This document shows positions 5,973 through 6,274 of a stretch of DNA of 6,274 nt, piece by piece. A program made the position numbers and the translations under genes. The DNA is taken from NCBI GenBank assembly GCA_964487285.1, contig CAZAPZ010000091.1, positions 1 to 6,274 of the forward strand, written 5' to 3'. Source of the stretch: CAZAPZ01 sp964487285 (lineage in GTDB: Bacteria > Campylobacterota_A > Desulfurellia > JAADFJ01). The notes beneath the pieces were generated by a model. The model was not told the DNA's origin and ran no database searches. It saw only the letters and a program-made list of their open reading frames with translations. Position 1 is the first letter of the stretch. Every line of letters starts with the position of its first letter.

Positions 5973-6274
5973 ATGGATTCAGCAACTGTTCCTCAAAAGG
6001 TGCAATTAGACATAGTTTCAGACCGTATAGCGTTATTGCCGGGCTCGCTTATGAAACAAGCTGTCACGCAACTTCGCCGGCTGGGCGATCAATTTAATGC
6101 CGACCGTTTCAGGCTTCAAGAGCTTTCCAGTCGGCTGGCTGAAAATCGATTCCATTTAGCGGTATTGGGACAGTTCAAACGGGGAAAAAGTACATTGCTT
6201 AATGCCTTGATAGGTGAACCGTTATTGCCTGCTTCAGTTGTATCGTTAAGAGCTGTTCTTTTTGATTTATCCTG
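5973..6274 (+). CDS. Dynamin-like GTPase, N-terminal part, runs off window
   Basis: The first 100 residues of a GTP-binding protein of the bacterial dynamin-like family (Dynamin_N). After an N-terminal helical stretch (about 15-58) comes FHLAVLGQFKRGKSTLLNALIGEPLLP (60-86), whose G1 loop is G66-x4-G71-K72-S73. Such proteins hydrolyse GTP and often act in membrane remodelling or fusion; the precise role here is unknown. The usual VVPLTAVPT segment with the G2 Thr reads VVSLRAVLF, with R93 at the Thr position. The start is well supported: TAAGGAG (5959-5965) lies 7 nt before ATG 5973, the best ribosome-binding site in the window. The gene stands alone behind a fluoride riboswitch leader. By hand count 124 of the 274 bases from 6001 to the end are G or C (about 45%), against roughly 30-33% in two 60-base samples of the preceding kinase gene. 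This may mean a different origin. Confidence 0.82.
   Translation, partial: MDSATVPQKVQLDIVSDRIALLPGSLMKQAVTQLRRLGDQFNADRFRLQELSSRLAENRFHLAVLGQFKRGKSTLLNALIGEPLLPASVVSLRAVLFDLS

Overview
The window is a piece of an AT-rich bacterial chromosome. The organism has an outer membrane: it carries lnt (lipoprotein N-acylation) and lpxC (the committed step of lipid A synthesis). All genes lie on the + strand and are mostly ordinary housekeeping genes. I cannot name the taxon. The base composition and the unusual gene order (nadC, lnt, tRNA-fMet, carA, lpxC, split kinase pair, dynamin-like GTPase) suggest a less-studied diderm lineage, but this is inference.

Layout. 1-635 is the C-terminal two thirds or so of nadC (NAD synthesis), cut by the window edge. 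636-787 is a non-coding gap holding a long imperfect hairpin. 788-2158 is lnt, apparently starting at TTG and lacking the usual C-terminal membrane helix. 2182-2209 is a near-consensus sigma70 promoter driving an initiator tRNA (2222-2298) that has two unusual positions, C33 and a U1/U72 mismatch. A compact four-gene run follows with gaps of 10 nt or less: carA (2345-3475), lpxC (overlapping carA), a COG2187-type aminoglycoside-phosphotransferase-like kinase (4379-5320), and a COG0645/AAA_33-type P-loop kinase (5304-5798). The last two are commonly domains of one fused protein. Here they are separated by a single frame change at a TTT-TGA sequence that resembles a +1 frameshift site.

The most interesting part is 5799-6274. 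The 174-nt leader holds what I read as a fluoride riboswitch (crcB RNA motif, about 5844-5893). After it come a hairpin and a strong Shine-Dalgarno, then a dynamin-like GTPase that runs off the window. The riboswitch's own 3' pseudoknot strand can pair perfectly with the Shine-Dalgarno, which suggests a translational ON switch. The first gene it controls is thus a dynamin-like membrane GTPase and not a known fluoride exporter.

How the genes work together: carA to the P-loop kinase could be one transcript, possibly starting at the tRNA promoter, since no terminator is visible between the tRNA and carA. No convincing intrinsic terminator (GC stem followed by a U run) was found anywhere in the window. 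The dynamin-like gene is a separately controlled unit and is visibly richer in G+C than its upstream neighbours.
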